A DNA stretch of 34,446 nt, from the NCBI GenBank assembly GCA_029432795.1, contig JARNMJ010000049.1, positions 1-34,446 of the forward strand. The letters run 5' to 3'. The position numbers were made by a program, and so were the translations under genes. Under the pieces are notes generated by a model that saw only the letters and a program-made list of their open reading frames with translations, was not told where the DNA came from and made no database searches. This DNA comes from Pontiellaceae bacterium B12219. GTDB lineage: Bacteria; Verrucomicrobiota; Kiritimatiellia; Kiritimatiellales; Pontiellaceae. Positions 34,413-34,446 of this stretch are shown one piece after another (within the stretch, counting starts at the first letter, position 1; each line of letters begins with the position of its first letter).

Positions 34413-34446
34413 ATGGGTAGACCAATTCTTCAAATAGAAATCAATG
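34413..34446 (+). CDS. Start of a putative IS630-like transposase (3' truncated by window edge)
   Basis: Only MGRPILQIEIN is visible before the window ends. A Met-Gly-Arg-Pro opening followed by a short hydrophobic strand is common at the start of the helix-turn-helix domain of IS630-type orfA proteins, but eleven residues are too few for certainty. Two earlier in-frame ATGs (34401, 34404) overlap the presumed -10 hexamer, so 34413 is preferred. Confidence 0.4.
   Translation, partial: MGRPILQIEIN

Larger units (their letters stand above)
34357..34446 (+). mobile_element. Insertion sequence, left end (IS630/Tc1-mariner-like), truncated by window edge
   Basis: The break in the neighbouring gene falls at a TA dinucleotide, the target duplicated by IS630-type elements. 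The presumed end begins GTGTGCTGAGCCGTAAAT and includes the perfect palindrome GTAAAT-AG-ATTTAC (34369-34382). A transposase-like start follows at 34413. The right end is outside the window, so the family assignment rests on TA, the end structure and eleven residues. Confidence 0.5.

Overview
The window reads as an accessory polysaccharide-degradation island from a marine or anoxic-sediment member of the PVC group, most likely Kiritimatiellota (Pontiella-like). This assignment is inferred from gene content: several exported S1 sulfatases, two fucosidase families, GH28-like and right-handed beta-helix enzymes, very long LamG/Ig-like secreted proteins, and no SusC/SusD pair. No rRNA or tRNA gene or other taxonomic marker is present.

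Layout. 1-470: 3' end of an IS66-family element. 472-542: one copy of an interspersed non-coding repeat. 568-6220 (- strand): a three-gene operon encoding an alpha/beta-hydrolase esterase, a beta-helix enzyme with a C-terminal PDZ domain and a GH29 fucosidase, with its promoter and operator at about 6298-6342. 6343-6623: no gene recognised. 6624-23151 (- strand): a tightly spaced nine-gene operon encoding, in transcription order, a GH28 lipoprotein, a putative glycoside hydrolase, a 775-aa unclassified protein, an EF-hand esterase, a GH28-sulfatase fusion, a GH95 fucosidase, an S1 sulfatase, a second beta-helix enzyme and another S1 sulfatase. 23413-26089 (+ strand): a divergent two-component pair. 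The histidine kinase has two discoidin-like (F5/8 type C) extracytoplasmic domains, and the regulator is of the NarL/LuxR type. 26092-26209: second copy of the interspersed repeat plus a long hairpin. 26210-32353 (- strand): a 2047-aa multidomain protein (glycoside hydrolase-like, esterase, duplicated LamG/Ig-like module). 32432-34356 (- strand): the 3' part of a beta-rich secreted protein cut off by a second insertion sequence that starts at about 34357.

How it works together (inference). The enzyme set fits stepwise breakdown of a sulfated, acylated, fucose-containing polysaccharide such as a fucoidan: esterases and sulfatases strip substituents, GH28-like, beta-helix and putative glycoside hydrolases cut the chain or side chains, and GH29 and GH95 release fucose. 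Nearly all enzymes carry signal peptides. No transporter, sulfatase-maturating enzyme or fucose catabolic gene is in the window.

The most interesting signal is an 18-bp imperfect palindrome, ATCCTCA-N5-GGGGAT, found at 6325-6342 and 23341-23358. Both copies have the same orientation and lie 21-22 nt upstream of a -10-like hexamer in front of the two catabolic operons. The neighbouring two-component system is the obvious candidate to bind it, which would make the window a self-contained sense-and-degrade regulon.
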